Positions 1 to 7,216 are shown, numbered from the stretch's first letter. The stretch is 22,274 nucleotides of DNA from CAYJFK01 sp964369475 (GCA_964369475.1 CAYJFK010000040.1:1-22274), one strand, 5' to 3'. The notes: a model not told the origin generated them from the letters alone. A program made the numbers and translations.

Positions 1-427
1 CAAAGTCAGTGGCAGTAAGCCCTATCCAGTTAAGGCGCTCCTCTACTGCAACAAGAGGGAAAACAGGATTTGTCGCAAGCACGACCTTGTAACCCCTCTC
101 CCTTAGAGTTTTGACAAGATGCGCACGGTCTACCTGTGCCATAAGGCAAGACTTTATGCTCTTAAACTCGTTTTTGTAAAAGGCCTCCAAATGAGCCTCC
201 ATATGCTCGTTGCCAAAGTGCTTCCAAAAAAGCTCCTTGTTATAGCTATTTCCATCGCCACGCATCATCATGCCCGTGGCAGTCCTCATGGACTGCATAA
301 ACTGCTCGCCGTCATATCCATGCTCCTCGCCCTTCTTGCGAAGTGCTGTAAAGTATGCCGTCATATAGTCCTTTTGCCACATGGGGAGCAGTGTGCCGTC
401 AAGGTCGAAAAGTATAGTTTTAATCAT
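1..427 (-). CDS. HAD-superfamily hydrolase, 3' end cut by window edge
   Basis: The gene opens at an ATG at 427 and stays open to position 1, giving the first 142 residues. It starts with the HAD motif I, FDLDGT (Asp8 as nucleophile, Asp10 as acid/base). A mostly helical, Met-rich cap-like stretch follows (about residues 15-100). Then comes a motif II-like strand, VVLATNP, with Thr119. Motifs III and IV lie outside the window, so the substrate cannot be guessed. HAD enzymes of this layout are usually cytosolic phosphatases acting on small phosphorylated metabolites. GAGAGG about 8 nt upstream supports the start. It is divergent from tadA, with 148 bp between them. Class is fairly certain, specific function unknown. 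Confidence 0.85.
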   Translation of the reverse strand, partial: MIKTILFDLDGTLLPMWQKDYMTAYFTALRKKGEEHGYDGEQFMQSMRTATGMMMRGDGNSYNKELFWKHFGNEHMEAHLEAFYKNEFKSIKSCLMAQVDRAHLVKTLRERGYKVVLATNPVFPLVAVEERLNWIGLTATDF

Positions 428-462
428 ATATAATTCCTCTCAAAATTAAGATCTTTTTTTGC

Positions 463-471
463 ATTATACCA
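463..471 (-). promoter_or_regulatory. Extended -10 promoter for the HAD gene
   Basis: On the minus strand the sequence reads TGGTATAAT, a perfect TATAAT with an extended TGn element, 36 bp before the ATG. No good -35 lies 16-18 bp upstream, which fits an extended -10 promoter. The site was picked by eye. Confidence 0.5.
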
Positions 472-508
472 CTAACGACAACATTTTGCATCATTATTTC
501 AAAAAATA

Positions 509-536
509 TTGACAAAGCCGCAAAAAAGGTTACAAT
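509..536 (+). promoter_or_regulatory. Sigma-A type promoter for tadA
   Basis: A perfect TTGACA (509-514), a 16-bp spacer and TACAAT (531-536) lie 39 bp before the tadA ATG. The surrounding DNA is A-rich. The promoter is divergent from that of the HAD gene. Confidence 0.6.
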
Positions 537-575
537 AAGTATGGTATATATAAAGCTTGCCCAAGAGGTATTATT

Positions 576-1067
576 ATGACAAATAGCACCGACATAGATT
601 TTATGAAACTTGCAATTAATGCGGCAAAAAATGCACCAACGGGCGAAGTGCCGATAGGCGCTGTTATAGTGCGAGATGGCAAGGTAATTGCCGATGGTCA
701 CAATCTAAAGGAGAGCACAAACGATCCGACCGCACATGCAGAAATAGTGGCAATAAGACGAGCTGCGACAGCTCTTGGCGGCGCCAACTTGACAGGTTGC
801 ACGCTATATGTCACGCTCGAGCCTTGCCCCATGTGTGCAGGCGCTCTGTGGCAAGCCCATTTAGATCGTGTGGTTTTTGGCGCATACGATGCCAAGGGTG
901 GAGCGCTTGGCTCTGTCTGTAACCTCTATGCAATGCCCTTTGCAGGCACTCCCCTATTAAAAGGAGGGGTTTTGGCCGATCAGTGCGGAGAAATTATAAC
1001 AATTTTTTTCGAAAATTACATTAGAAGTGCAAAAAAGTCTTGCAATTTCGGAAAAAGTGAGGTATAA
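576..1067 (+). CDS. tadA: tRNA-specific adenosine(34) deaminase TadA
   Basis: TadA converts adenosine to inosine at the wobble position of tRNA-Arg(ACG) in the cytosol, using a zinc-activated water. The zinc site of the cytidine/deoxycytidylate deaminase fold is visible. HAE gives ligand His54 and proton shuttle Glu56. PCPMC gives ligands Cys84 and Cys87. The flanking TLEPCPMCAGAL and the GAYDAKGGA stretch after it are typical of TadA rather than of guanine or riboflavin deaminases. Length (163 aa) is normal. AAGAGG about 7 nt before the ATG and a promoter at 509-536 support the start. The last codons overlap the -35/-10 of rpsT, so the two genes are packed but probably separately transcribed. 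Confidence 0.95.
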   Translation: MTNSTDIDFMKLAINAAKNAPTGEVPIGAVIVRDGKVIADGHNLKESTNDPTAHAEIVAIRRAATALGGANLTGCTLYVTLEPCPMCAGALWQAHLDRVVFGAYDAKGGALGSVCNLYAMPFAGTPLLKGGVLADQCGEIITIFFENYIRSAKKSCNFGKSEV

Positions 1068-1068
1068 T
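1040..1068 (+). promoter_or_regulatory. Promoter for rpsT inside the tadA 3' end
   Basis: TTGCAA (1040-1045), a 17-bp spacer and a perfect TATAAT (1063-1068) overlap the last codons and stop of tadA. They lie about 40 bp before the rpsT start. Confidence 0.6.
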
Positions 1069-1108
1069 GTTATGTACTATGCAGTAAATATCGAGGGAGG
1101 TGAAAGGA

Positions 1109-1366
1109 ATGGCAAACATTAAGTCGGCAAAAAAGCGTGTACTCGTTACAGCTAAGAAGTCTCTACGCAACCAGAGCACAAAGAATGCTCTACGCACAGA
1201 GCTTAAGAAGTTTGACGAGGCAATGTCTTCGGAAGATGTCGCTGCACGCAAGCAGGCTCTCTCGGTAGCTACAAAGCATCTTGATAAGGCAGGTGCAAAA
1301 GGCATCATGCACAAGAACAAGATCGCCCGTAAAAAGAGTCAGCTCGCTAAGAAAGCTGCTATATAA
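1109..1366 (+). CDS. rpsT: Small ribosomal subunit protein S20
   Basis: S20 binds 16S rRNA early in 30S assembly. The 85-residue product begins MANIKSAKKRVLV, is Lys/Ala-rich and helical, and ends in a basic tail, all typical of S20. An in-frame GTG lies 9 nt upstream, but the ATG at 1109 matches the family N-terminus and follows GGGAGGTGAAAGG. The gene has its own promoter at 1040-1068 and a strong terminator at 1368-1394, so it is probably monocistronic, as in many bacteria. It converges on the cytidine deaminase gene. Confidence 0.97.
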   Translation: MANIKSAKKRVLVTAKKSLRNQSTKNALRTELKKFDEAMSSEDVAARKQALSVATKHLDKAGAKGIMHKNKIARKKSQLAKKAAI

Positions 1367-1367
1367 C

Positions 1368-1394
1368 AAAAAGCGGTCGTTGGCCGCTTTTTTT
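1368..1394 (+). terminator. Intrinsic terminator of rpsT
   Basis: A stem formed by AAAAAGCGGTC and GGCCGCTTTTT (one G-U pair) around a GTT loop is followed by an unbroken T-run. It begins directly after the rpsT stop codon. Confidence 0.85.
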
Positions 1395-1400
1395 GTTGCA

Positions 1401-1428
1401 AAAAAAAAGGGGGTATCCCCTCTTTTTT
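1401..1428. terminator. Second, bidirectional terminator-like hairpin; left direct repeat of element A
   Basis: An A-run, GGGGGTATCCCC, then TCTTTTTT can terminate in both directions between the convergent genes rpsT and the cytidine deaminase gene. The 22 bp from 1407 to 1428 recur exactly at 1588-1609, on the far side of repeat element A. The simplest reading is that the element landed in this hairpin and duplicated it. Confidence 0.6.
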
Positions 1429-1587
1429 GCTTGGAGAAAAAGTGTTTTCTCCAAGCTGAGAAATCAGCTAAAGCTGATTTTAACGCCCACGGGGCGGGAA
1501 TTTTACGCCAGAGGGAACCCTGACGGTTCCCTCTCGCCGCTCACCCTCCCTCCGAAAACTCTATATAGGAGATTTTTCTCCAGTCGG
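1429..1587 (+). mobile_element. Repeat element copy A (about 159 bp, non-autonomous)
   Basis: It starts with a perfect hairpin, GCTTGGAGAAAA / TTTTCTCCAAGC with loop AGTG. Next come AAATCAGC/GCTGATTT (loop TAAA), CGCCC/GGGCG and a GGGAACC/GGTTCCC stem. It ends in TTTTTCTCCAGTC, an inverted copy of the start. It lacks the outermost CA/TG found in copies D and E. The segment just before the right end differs from the other copies (CTCTATATAGGAGA instead of GGGGCTTGA). It has no coding capacity worth calling. Confidence 0.8.
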
Positions 1588-1609
1588 AAGGGGGTATCCC
1601 CTCTTTTTT
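1588..1609 (+). repeat. Right direct repeat flanking element A (terminator hairpin)
   Basis: Exact 22-bp copy of 1407-1428, beginning AAGGGGGTATCCCC and ending in a T-run. It is probably a target-site duplication. It keeps a working terminator-like hairpin on each side of the element. Confidence 0.75.
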
Positions 1610-1639
1610 TATTTATATTGGGAAACTATATGGCTACCC

Positions 1640-2029
1640 CTAAACCTGATATGCATAGGGGAGCAAATCACTTGCCTTAACCTTTAGACCCTCGCCAATG
1701 CCCGATATGATTACCTCGCAGCTTGGCATATAATCACTTAGCATCTGCCTGCAATTGCCGCAAGGTGGCAAAATCTCGTCTCCCTCTTGTCCTCTGACGG
1801 CGACAATCGAGCAAAACTCCCTTTCACCGTTTGACAGAGCCGTCCCGATAGCGACCTGCTCGGCACACGCTCCGTGCAGTGAGTAAACATTTACCCCGAC
1901 ATAGATATTGCCGTTACCACATCGCAGAGCCGCACCTACTGTGTGATTAAAGTTTGCCCCGTCATAGTTTGCCTTGATAACTGCCGATGCCGCCGCTATA
2001 AGCTCTCTATCTTTATCATTAAGCTCCAT
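1640..2029 (-). CDS. cdd: Cytidine deaminase family protein
   Basis: Likely deaminates cytidine or deoxycytidine to uridine in pyrimidine salvage; cytosolic, zinc dependent and usually tetrameric. The zinc motif is complete: GACAEQ gives ligand Cys55 and catalytic Glu57, and PPCGNCRQ gives Cys90 and Cys93. Length (129 aa) is normal for the short homotetrameric Cdd. The first strand has FNHTVGAAL where typical Cdd has YSxFxVGAAL, so the substrate pocket may differ. A blasticidin-S-type or other nucleoside deaminase is possible. It starts 7 nt after the stop of the FAD gene, with its ribosome site in that gene's last codons, so the two are probably one transcript. It converges with rpsT and the terminator hairpin at 1588-1610. 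Confidence 0.85.
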   Translation of the reverse strand: MELNDKDRELIAAASAVIKANYDGANFNHTVGAALRCGNGNIYVGVNVYSLHGACAEQVAIGTALSNGEREFCSIVAVRGQEGDEILPPCGNCRQMLSDYMPSCEVIISGIGEGLKVKASDLLPYAYQV

Positions 2030-2036
2030 ATCGCCC

Positions 2037-3413
2037 TTACAGCTTCCTGCCCATCATGACACCCATTGCAGATGCCATCATAAGTCCTCTCGTCCAGCCG
2101 CTCGAATCGCCAAGGCAGAACAGCCCCTTAACATTTGTCTTAAAGTCCTCGTCCATCTTTACCTTGTTGCTGTAAAACTTGAGCTCGGGCGAATATAGTA
2201 GCGTTTCACGTGCCGCAAAGCCCGGCACTACCTCGTCTACCGCCTGAATGAAGTTTATTATGTTGACCATCGCCCTATAAGGCATGGCGGCAGTTATATC
2301 GCCTGCTACCGCATCGGGCAGAGTCGGGCGGACGTTGGACTGCTCTATCTCCTTAGGCCATGTGCGCTTTCCGTCTAAAATATCGCCGTAACGCTGAACC
2401 AAAATCTGACCTGCCGCCAGCATATTTGTTAACTCTCCAACCTTTTGCGCATATGCAATTGGCTGGTTAAAGGGGGAAGAAAAGTTGTGCGAAACAAGTA
2501 TTGCAAGATTTGTATTGTCGCTCTTAACGCCCTTGTAAGAGTGTCCGTTTACAACGGCAAGATCGTTATCGTAATTCTCCTGACTTACAAATCCACCCGG
2601 ATTTTGACAGAATGTACGCACCTTGTTCTTAAATGGAAGCGGATAACCGATTAGCTTTGACTCGTAAAGCACGCTGTTTATACGCTCCATAATCTCGTTG
2701 CGCACCTCGACTCTAACGCCGATGTCGACAGTGCCGGGGCGATGCTCTATGCCGTGATCTGTACATACCTTCTCGAGCCAGTCTGCACCTCTGCGCCCTG
2801 TCGCAACGACAACGCTCTCGCCCTGCATAACTGTGCCGTCGCCAAGCAGAACACCTGTGCAAATACCGTTATCTATAACGAGATCTGCACACTCCACACC
2901 GCACATAATCTCTACACCGTTTTTTATAAGGTACTCTTGAATGTCAAAATAAATCTTCTGCGCACGCTCTGTACCAAGATGCCTAATCGGGCAGTCTACA
3001 AGCTTTAGACCTGCCATTATTGCCTTTTTCCTAATCTCACGCACGGCATGAGGGTCAGACAGACCCTCTATCTGGCTGTCTGCGCCAAATTCGAGGTAAA
3101 TGCGGTCTACATAGTCTATCATGTCCTGCACCTTGTCGTGTCCTACAAGATCGGGTAGACTGCCGCCGACCTCGCTCGAGAGCGACAACTTGCCATCGGA
3201 AAACGCACCTGCGCCCGAAAATCCCGTTGTAACATGGCAGTAGGGCTTGCAGTTTACGCACTTCTTTGTCTTTGTCTTAGGGCACTTTCTCGCCTCTACC
3301 TTAAGCCCCTTTTCAACAATAACGACCTTCTTATCAGACCCAAGCCTAACGAGCTCCAAAGCTGTAAAAATACCGGCAGGGCCCGCTCCTACAATAATTA
3401 CATCATGTTTCAT
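2037..3413 (-). CDS. FAD-dependent oxidoreductase (COG2509-like, uncharacterised)
   Basis: 458 residues. It begins MKHDVIIVGAGPAG, a Rossmann dinucleotide-binding motif with Gly9, Gly11 and Gly14. EKG after the second strand matches the acidic residue that binds the FAD ribose. A Cys cluster follows (Cys44, Cys52, Cys55, Cys59) directly before GFSGAGAFSDGKL. This layout fits the uncharacterised FAD-dependent dehydrogenases of COG2509. The C-terminus has the second FAD motif, LFCLGDSSGWTRG. The ATG at 3413 was chosen over an in-frame codon at 3452 because GAGGTGAAG precedes it and the Rossmann strand starts there. The substrate is unknown; no membrane segments are seen. It is probably cotranscribed with the deaminase gene downstream. 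Confidence 0.85.
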   Translation of the reverse strand: MKHDVIIVGAGPAGIFTALELVRLGSDKKVVIVEKGLKVEARKCPKTKTKKCVNCKPYCHVTTGFSGAGAFSDGKLSLSSEVGGSLPDLVGHDKVQDMIDYVDRIYLEFGADSQIEGLSDPHAVREIRKKAIMAGLKLVDCPIRHLGTERAQKIYFDIQEYLIKNGVEIMCGVECADLVIDNGICTGVLLGDGTVMQGESVVVATGRRGADWLEKVCTDHGIEHRPGTVDIGVRVEVRNEIMERINSVLYESKLIGYPLPFKNKVRTFCQNPGGFVSQENYDNDLAVVNGHSYKGVKSDNTNLAILVSHNFSSPFNQPIAYAQKVGELTNMLAAGQILVQRYGDILDGKRTWPKEIEQSNVRPTLPDAVAGDITAAMPYRAMVNIINFIQAVDEVVPGFAARETLLYSPELKFYSNKVKMDEDFKTNVKGLFCLGDSSGWTRGLMMASAMGVMMGRKL

Positions 3414-3527
3414 TTTCTTCACCTCGTATTTGATATGGATGGGCATTCTCAAAGTATATATATAAATGGTCTGCTATTTCGCACTTGTGCAAAAAATTGC
3501 ATTCTTGTTATTTTCACAGTAATAGAT
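3414..3527 (-). promoter_or_regulatory. Upstream region of the FAD gene with a palindrome
   Basis: The DNA is AT-rich, with a TATATATATACT stretch that could serve as a -10, but I see no convincing -35. Just upstream is an imperfect palindrome, TTGCACAAGTGCGAA on the minus strand (3478-3492), which could be an operator. Low confidence. Confidence 0.25.
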
Positions 3528-3546
3528 GGAGGCATAGCCTCCCTCA
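3524..3546 (+). repeat. Left direct repeat flanking element B (hairpin)
   Basis: It contains GGAGGC-ATA-GCCTCC followed by CTCA. It matches 3708-3730 at 22 of 23 positions, the last 19 exactly, and abuts the element's CAGACTG end. It is probably a target duplication. Confidence 0.7.
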
Positions 3547-3707
3547 CAGACTGCAGAAAAACCCAAAATATAGCCCCTTCGGAAGGAGGGGGAGCGGCGA
3601 GGGGGCACCATCAGGGTGCCCTCTGGCGTTAAATTCCCGCCCCGAGGGCGTTAAAATCAGCTAAAGCTGATTTTTTAGTTTGGAGAAAACACTTTTTCTC
3701 CAAACTA
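3547..3707 (-). mobile_element. Repeat element copy B (about 161 bp)
   Basis: This is the only copy in minus orientation. Read on the minus strand it starts with TTAGTTTGGAGAAAA paired to its perfect complement (loop AGTG). It continues with AAATCAGC/GCTGATTT, CGCCC/GGGCG and GGGCACC/GGTGCCC stems and ends TTTTTCTGCAGTCTG. The first stem carries C-G to T-A changes on both arms relative to copies D and E, so pairing is preserved. It fills the space between rplQ and the FAD gene. Confidence 0.8.
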
Positions 3708-3730
3708 AGAGGGAGGCATAGCCTCCCTCA
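3708..3730 (-). terminator. Hairpin after rplQ; right direct repeat of element B
   Basis: On the minus strand GAGGGAGGC-TAT-GCCTCCCTC forms a 9-bp stem starting 5 nt after the rplQ stop codon. A T-rich but interrupted stretch follows. It is the best candidate terminator of the ribosomal super-operon, though it lacks a clean T-run, perhaps because element B separated it from one. It duplicates 3524-3546. Confidence 0.5.
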
Positions 3731-3735
3731 TTTCA

Positions 3736-4080
3736 TTACTTAACTAATTCAAGTATTGCCATTTCCGCAGCATCTCCTCTGCGGGGGCCCGTTTTGAGTA
3801 CACGAGTGTATCCACCCTTGCGCTCCTCGTAGCGGGGGGCTATTTCATCAAACAGCTTAACGACAACTTCTCTCTTAGTGATATAAGAAAGTGCCTGACG
3901 CTTGCTGTGAAGATCTCCTGCCTTGCCGAGCGAAATCATCTTATCGGCCATAGCGGAAACTTCCTTAGCCCTTGTATATGTGGTCTCTATTCTTTCATTC
4001 TCAAGTAGGTATGTTACCAAACCACGTAGCATTGCACGTCTTTGGTCTGTTGGCCTACCGAGTTTTCTTGTACCTGGCAT
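3736..4080 (-). CDS. rplQ: Large ribosomal subunit protein L17
   Basis: L17 sits near the exit tunnel of the 50S subunit. The 114-residue product begins MPGTRKLGRPTDQRRAMLRGLVTYL and ends in GPRRGDAAEMAILELV, both family hallmarks. It follows rpoA by 36 bp with GGAGG before the ATG, and is the last gene of the super-operon. In many Firmicutes ECF-transporter genes follow rplQ; here element B and an unrelated FAD gene do. Confidence 0.97.
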   Translation of the reverse strand: MPGTRKLGRPTDQRRAMLRGLVTYLLENERIETTYTRAKEVSAMADKMISLGKAGDLHSKRQALSYITKREVVVKLFDEIAPRYEERKGGYTRVLKTGPRRGDAAEMAILELVK

Positions 4081-4116
4081 AACGCTTAACCTCCTTTAGG
4101 GCTACCGCCCAAATTG

Positions 4117-5067
4117 TTACTCCTCTTCCTTGCGAAGTGCAAGTCCCAAAGCCTCTATCTTAACGATAACTTCTTCAAGCGACTTTCTTCCAAGGTTACG
4201 CACCTTCATCATATCGTCCTCTGTGTGGTTAATAATGTCCTCCACAGTGTTGATACCGGCACGTTTTAAGCAGTTGAATGAGCGTACCGAGAGGTCGAGT
4301 TCCTCTATGCTCATTTGTAATACAGTCTCTTTGCGGTTGTCTTCTTTTTCAACCATAACACTAACGTCTTTAGCTTCGTCGGATAGGTCGATAAAGAGAT
4401 TTAAATGCTCGCTCATAATCTTAGCGCCGTAAGACAGTGCATCTTTAGCCGTAATTGTCTTGTTTGTCGTAACTTCGATTGTAAGCTTATCGTAGTCTGT
4501 AATCTGACCTACACGTGTGTTTTCTACGATATAGTTTACCTTAATAACAGGTGTGTATATCGAGTCGACAGGTATAAGGCCGATCTCTGCGGGCAGATTT
4601 TGCTTGTTTCGGTCTGCCGAAACATATCCTCTGCCGCCAGACAGTGTAAGTTGCATGTTTAGACGTGCGCCTGCACCGACAGTGGCCATGTGGTGATCGG
4701 GATTTAGTATTTCTACTTCCGAATCTGCCTCAATGTCTCCTGCTTTAACTGTGCATGGGCCTTCAACATCTATTCTTGCCATCTTAATACCGTCGCTGTG
4801 AAGCTTAACAACAAGCTCCTTAACATTTAGTATCAGCTCGGTAACATCTTCCTTAACGCCTTCGATAGTAGTAAACTCGTGCAGTACACTGTTCATCTTT
4901 ACCGAAGTTGCAGCGTAACCGGGAAGTGACGATAGCAAAATTCTGCGTAGGGAATTTCCAAGCGTAGTACCATAACCACGCTCGAGCGGCTCCACTACAA
5001 ATTGGCCGTATGAGCCGTCTTCCGACAGGACAACCGTGTCTAGTCTGGGCTTTTCAATTTCTATCAT
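4117..5067 (-). CDS. rpoA: DNA-directed RNA polymerase subunit alpha
   Basis: Alpha dimerises to nucleate RNA polymerase assembly. Its C-terminal domain contacts UP elements and activators. The 316 residues show the N-terminal assembly domain (about 1-230, with GYGTTLGNSLRRILLSSLPG near 31-50). A short linker and the helix-hairpin-helix C-terminal domain (about 250-312) follow. Arg262, Asn265 and Lys268 match the DNA-contacting E. coli residues Arg265, Asn268 and Lys271. It lies between rpsD (62 bp) and rplQ (36 bp), the usual alpha-operon order. GGAGGG precedes the ATG. Confidence 0.98.
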   Translation of the reverse strand: MIEIEKPRLDTVVLSEDGSYGQFVVEPLERGYGTTLGNSLRRILLSSLPGYAATSVKMNSVLHEFTTIEGVKEDVTELILNVKELVVKLHSDGIKMARIDVEGPCTVKAGDIEADSEVEILNPDHHMATVGAGARLNMQLTLSGGRGYVSADRNKQNLPAEIGLIPVDSIYTPVIKVNYIVENTRVGQITDYDKLTIEVTTNKTITAKDALSYGAKIMSEHLNLFIDLSDEAKDVSVMVEKEDNRKETVLQMSIEELDLSVRSFNCLKRAGINTVEDIINHTEDDMMKVRNLGRKSLEEVIVKIEALGLALRKEEE

Positions 5068-5129
5068 AGCGTACCCTCCTTTAATGAATCATCGGTTGAA
5101 TAACTTCCTTCTTTTCCATTAAATGAGTA

Positions 5130-5741
5130 TTACTTGGAGTAGAGCTCGACGATGAGGTGTTCCTCTATCGGAAGGTCTATATCCTCACGTACGGGCATTT
5201 TGGAAACAACGCCCTTTAGCACGCCCTTCTCCCTCTCAAGCCATTGTGGAGGTGTAACCATAACGGCATCGTCTCCAACAAAACGCTTAAACATAACGCT
5301 CGAACGGCTCTTCTCACGCACTTCGATAACATCGCCTGCGCTTACAAGGTAGGAAGGAATGTTTACCTTCTTGCCGTTTACAAGGAAATGGCAATGGTTT
5401 ACAAGCTGACGAGCCTCACGGCGTGTCATTGCAAAGCCAAGGCGGTATACAACATTATCAAGACGACGCTCGATAAGTGTTAGTAGGTTTGTACCTGTAA
5501 CACCTGCCTGCTTAGCTGCTTTTTCGTAGTACATACGGAATTGCTTTTCAAGAATACCGTATACAAACTTTACCTTCTGCTTCTCGTTTAGCTGTGTAGC
5601 GTACTCGCTCTGCTTTCTACGAGAATTTCCCTTGGGGTTTCTTATTGTGCTCGACTTTGTCCTTGCGGTATAACCCATAGCCGCAGGAGATACGCCCAGC
5701 GTTTTACAACGCTTAACAATGGGCTGCATATTCTTTGCCAT
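5130..5741 (-). CDS. rpsD: Small ribosomal subunit protein S4
   Basis: S4 is a primary 16S rRNA binder that starts 30S body assembly, and in several bacteria it represses its own operon. The 203-residue product has an S4 RNA-binding domain (about residues 90-155, RRLDNVVYRLGFAMTRREAR). The N-terminus keeps only one cysteine (Cys12) of the zinc-binding cluster seen in many S4 proteins, so this is the cysteine-free, zinc-independent form. It sits inside the alpha operon after rpsK, unlike Bacillus, where rpsD is a separate gene. GGAGGAG precedes the ATG. Confidence 0.97.
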   Translation of the reverse strand: MAKNMQPIVKRCKTLGVSPAAMGYTARTKSSTIRNPKGNSRRKQSEYATQLNEKQKVKFVYGILEKQFRMYYEKAAKQAGVTGTNLLTLIERRLDNVVYRLGFAMTRREARQLVNHCHFLVNGKKVNIPSYLVSAGDVIEVREKSRSSVMFKRFVGDDAVMVTPPQWLEREKGVLKGVVSKMPVREDIDLPIEEHLIVELYSK

Positions 5742-5765
5742 AATTAATTCTCCTCCTAATCTAAG

Positions 5766-6164
5766 TTATACACGACGGCGCTTTGGCGGACGGCATCCGT
5801 TGTGAGGTATCGGCGTAACATCTTTAATCATTGTTACTTCAAGCCCTGCTGTCTGAAGTGCTCTTATAGCAGCTTCACGACCGGAACCAGGACCCTTTAC
5901 AAATACTTCTACAATCTTTAAACCGTGCTCCATAGCCGACTTTGCAGCGGTCTCCGCAGCGGTCTGTGCCGCAAACGGAGTGGACTTACGAGAACCTCTA
6001 AAGCCCATCTCGCCTGCCGATGCCCAAGAAATAGCATTTCCGTGAACGTCGGTAATCGTGATAATGGTGTTGTTAAAAGTGGAGCTGATATGCACAGCAC
6101 CTCTCTCGATGTTCTTTTTCTCTCTGCGACGTCTAGTCGCACCCTTCTTTTGAGCCTTTGCCAC
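5766..6164 (-). CDS. rpsK: Small ribosomal subunit protein S11
   Basis: S11 lies on the 30S platform near the mRNA exit. It has 132 residues with HISSTFNNTIITITD near the start and the conserved end NGCRPPKRRRV. The start codon is GTG, preceded by GGGAGGG. It has 15-bp spacing from rpsM and 24 bp to rpsD in the alpha operon. Confidence 0.97.
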   Translation of the reverse strand: MAKAQKKGATRRRREKKNIERGAVHISSTFNNTIITITDVHGNAISWASAGEMGFRGSRKSTPFAAQTAAETAAKSAMEHGLKIVEVFVKGPGSGREAAIRALQTAGLEVTMIKDVTPIPHNGCRPPKRRRV

Positions 6165-6179
6165 CTACATATCCCTCCC

Positions 6180-6548
6180 TTATTTCTTCTTGTTGGCGAT
6201 AGTCTTCTTAGGACCTTTCCTCGTACGAGCATTGGTCTTAGACCTTTGTCCTCTAACTGGAAGTCCTCTTCTGTGTCTTACGCCTCTGTAACAACCGATT
6301 TCGGTTAATCTCTTGATATTTAGTGCAACTTCACGGCGAAGGTCACCTTCAACGTGGTAGTTGCTGTCAATGCACTCACGCAGCTTGGACACGTCGTCCT
6401 CTGTCAAATCCTTGACTCTTGTGTCGGGATTTATACCCGTCATCTCAAGAATTTTTGTTGCGCTTGTGCGACCGATACCGAATATATAGGTTAGTCCGAT
6501 CTCTACGCGCTTTTCTCTTGGAAGATCGACGCCTGCAATTCTTGCCAT
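6180..6548 (-). CDS. rpsM: Small ribosomal subunit protein S13
   Basis: S13 is in the 30S head and contacts the P-site tRNA and the 50S subunit. The 122 residues begin MARIAGVDLPREKRVEIGLTY, carry a helix-two-turn-helix, and end in the basic tail with RGLPVRGQRSKTNARTRKG. GGAGG lies unusually far (about 13 nt) from the ATG. It follows rpmJ by 34 bp. Confidence 0.97.
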   Translation of the reverse strand: MARIAGVDLPREKRVEIGLTYIFGIGRTSATKILEMTGINPDTRVKDLTEDDVSKLRECIDSNYHVEGDLRREVALNIKRLTEIGCYRGVRHRRGLPVRGQRSKTNARTRKGPKKTIANKKK

Positions 6549-6582
6549 ATTCTGTTAAACACCTCCGTTTATAGTTTGGGGC

Positions 6583-6696
6583 TTAGCCCTGCTTTTGCTT
6601 ATGCTTTGGGTTTTGGCATATAACCATAACCTTACCCTTGCGCTTGATTATTTTGCACTTTTCGCACATGGGCTTAACGCTCGGTCTTACTTTCAT
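6583..6696 (-). CDS. rpmJ: Large ribosomal subunit protein L36 (zinc form)
   Basis: A 37-residue gene beginning MKVRPSVKPMCEKCK. The zinc ligands Cys11, Cys14, Cys27 and His32 are all present, marking the zinc-binding form. L36 binds 23S rRNA domain VI in the 50S. AGGAGG precedes the ATG. It lies between infA (14 bp) and rpsM, its usual place. Confidence 0.95.
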   Translation of the reverse strand: MKVRPSVKPMCEKCKIIKRKGKVMVICQNPKHKQKQG

Positions 6697-6710
6697 AGTT
6701 TTACCTCCTG

Positions 6711-6929
6711 TTACTTACCGCGCCACGTTATTCTGCCACGAGATGGGTCGTATGTCGAAACTTCAACAGTGACCTTATCGCCCGGCAATATACGTATAAA
6801 ATTCATTCTAAGCTTTCCCGATATGTGGGCAAGTATAACGTGCCCGTTTTCGAGTTCCACTTGAAACATTGCATTGGGAAGGGCTTCTACTACTTTGCCC
6901 TCCAGTTCAAAAACATCGTCCTTAGACAT
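6711..6929 (-). CDS. infA: Translation initiation factor IF-1
   Basis: IF-1 occupies the 30S A site during initiation and helps IF-2 and IF-3. The 72 residues form one S1/OB fold with FELEGKVVEALPNAMFQVEL, GHVILAHISGKLR and YDPSRGRITWR, near identical to the family pattern. GGAGG precedes the ATG. It lies 12 bp after the KOW gene. Confidence 0.97.
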   Translation of the reverse strand: MSKDDVFELEGKVVEALPNAMFQVELENGHVILAHISGKLRMNFIRILPGDKVTVEVSTYDPSRGRITWRGK

Positions 6930-6941
6930 GGTGCCATCCTC

Positions 6942-7214
6942 CTACTCACCTGCGCCGACAAGGAACGCCAGCGCTTTTCTTATTTCGGCATTTTGCAGCT
7001 TTTCTCCACGCAAAATCTTTGTTCTCACCCTCGACTCCTCGCTCGTTATAAAAGCGATGTGTCGCATATTTTTCTTCTTGGGCGTCTCTACCTTGCGCTG
7101 CTTTCCATCGACCAGCATGGCATATCCTCCCACAACGTCTGTAACGAAGAAATAACTTTCCTTGTCTCTACCCGCATGGGAGCGAACCACGTCGCCCGGG
7201 GCTATCGCTTGCAT
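6942..7214 (-). CDS. KOW-domain RNA-binding protein, L14e/L27e-like
   Basis: A 90-residue protein starting MQAIAPGDVVRSHAGRDKE, a KOW-type SH3 barrel pattern, then DVVGGYAMLVDGKQRKVETPK and a basic helical tail. Similar small proteins sit between map and infA in many Clostridia and resemble archaeal/eukaryotic L14e. Their role is not established, though the context suggests the ribosome or nascent-chain machinery. I chose the ATG at 7214 because GGAGG is 7 nt upstream of it. An in-frame TTG at 7220 is only 1 nt from that site. The gene starts 2 bp after the map stop codon, implying coupled translation. Confidence 0.85.
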   Translation of the reverse strand: MQAIAPGDVVRSHAGRDKESYFFVTDVVGGYAMLVDGKQRKVETPKKKNMRHIAFITSEESRVRTKILRGEKLQNAEIRKALAFLVGAGE

Positions 7215-7216
7215 CT

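Noticed and set aside
119..433. Plus-strand open frame of 104 codons
   Set aside because: It is the antisense of the HAD gene, which has the DLDGT motif and a ribosome site on the minus strand.
1393..1680. Open frames through element A
   Set aside because: They run across hairpins and terminators, have no ribosome site and show no protein family features.
5918..6308. Open frames overlapping rpsK and rpsM on both strands
   Set aside because: They are shadow frames of highly conserved ribosomal protein genes.
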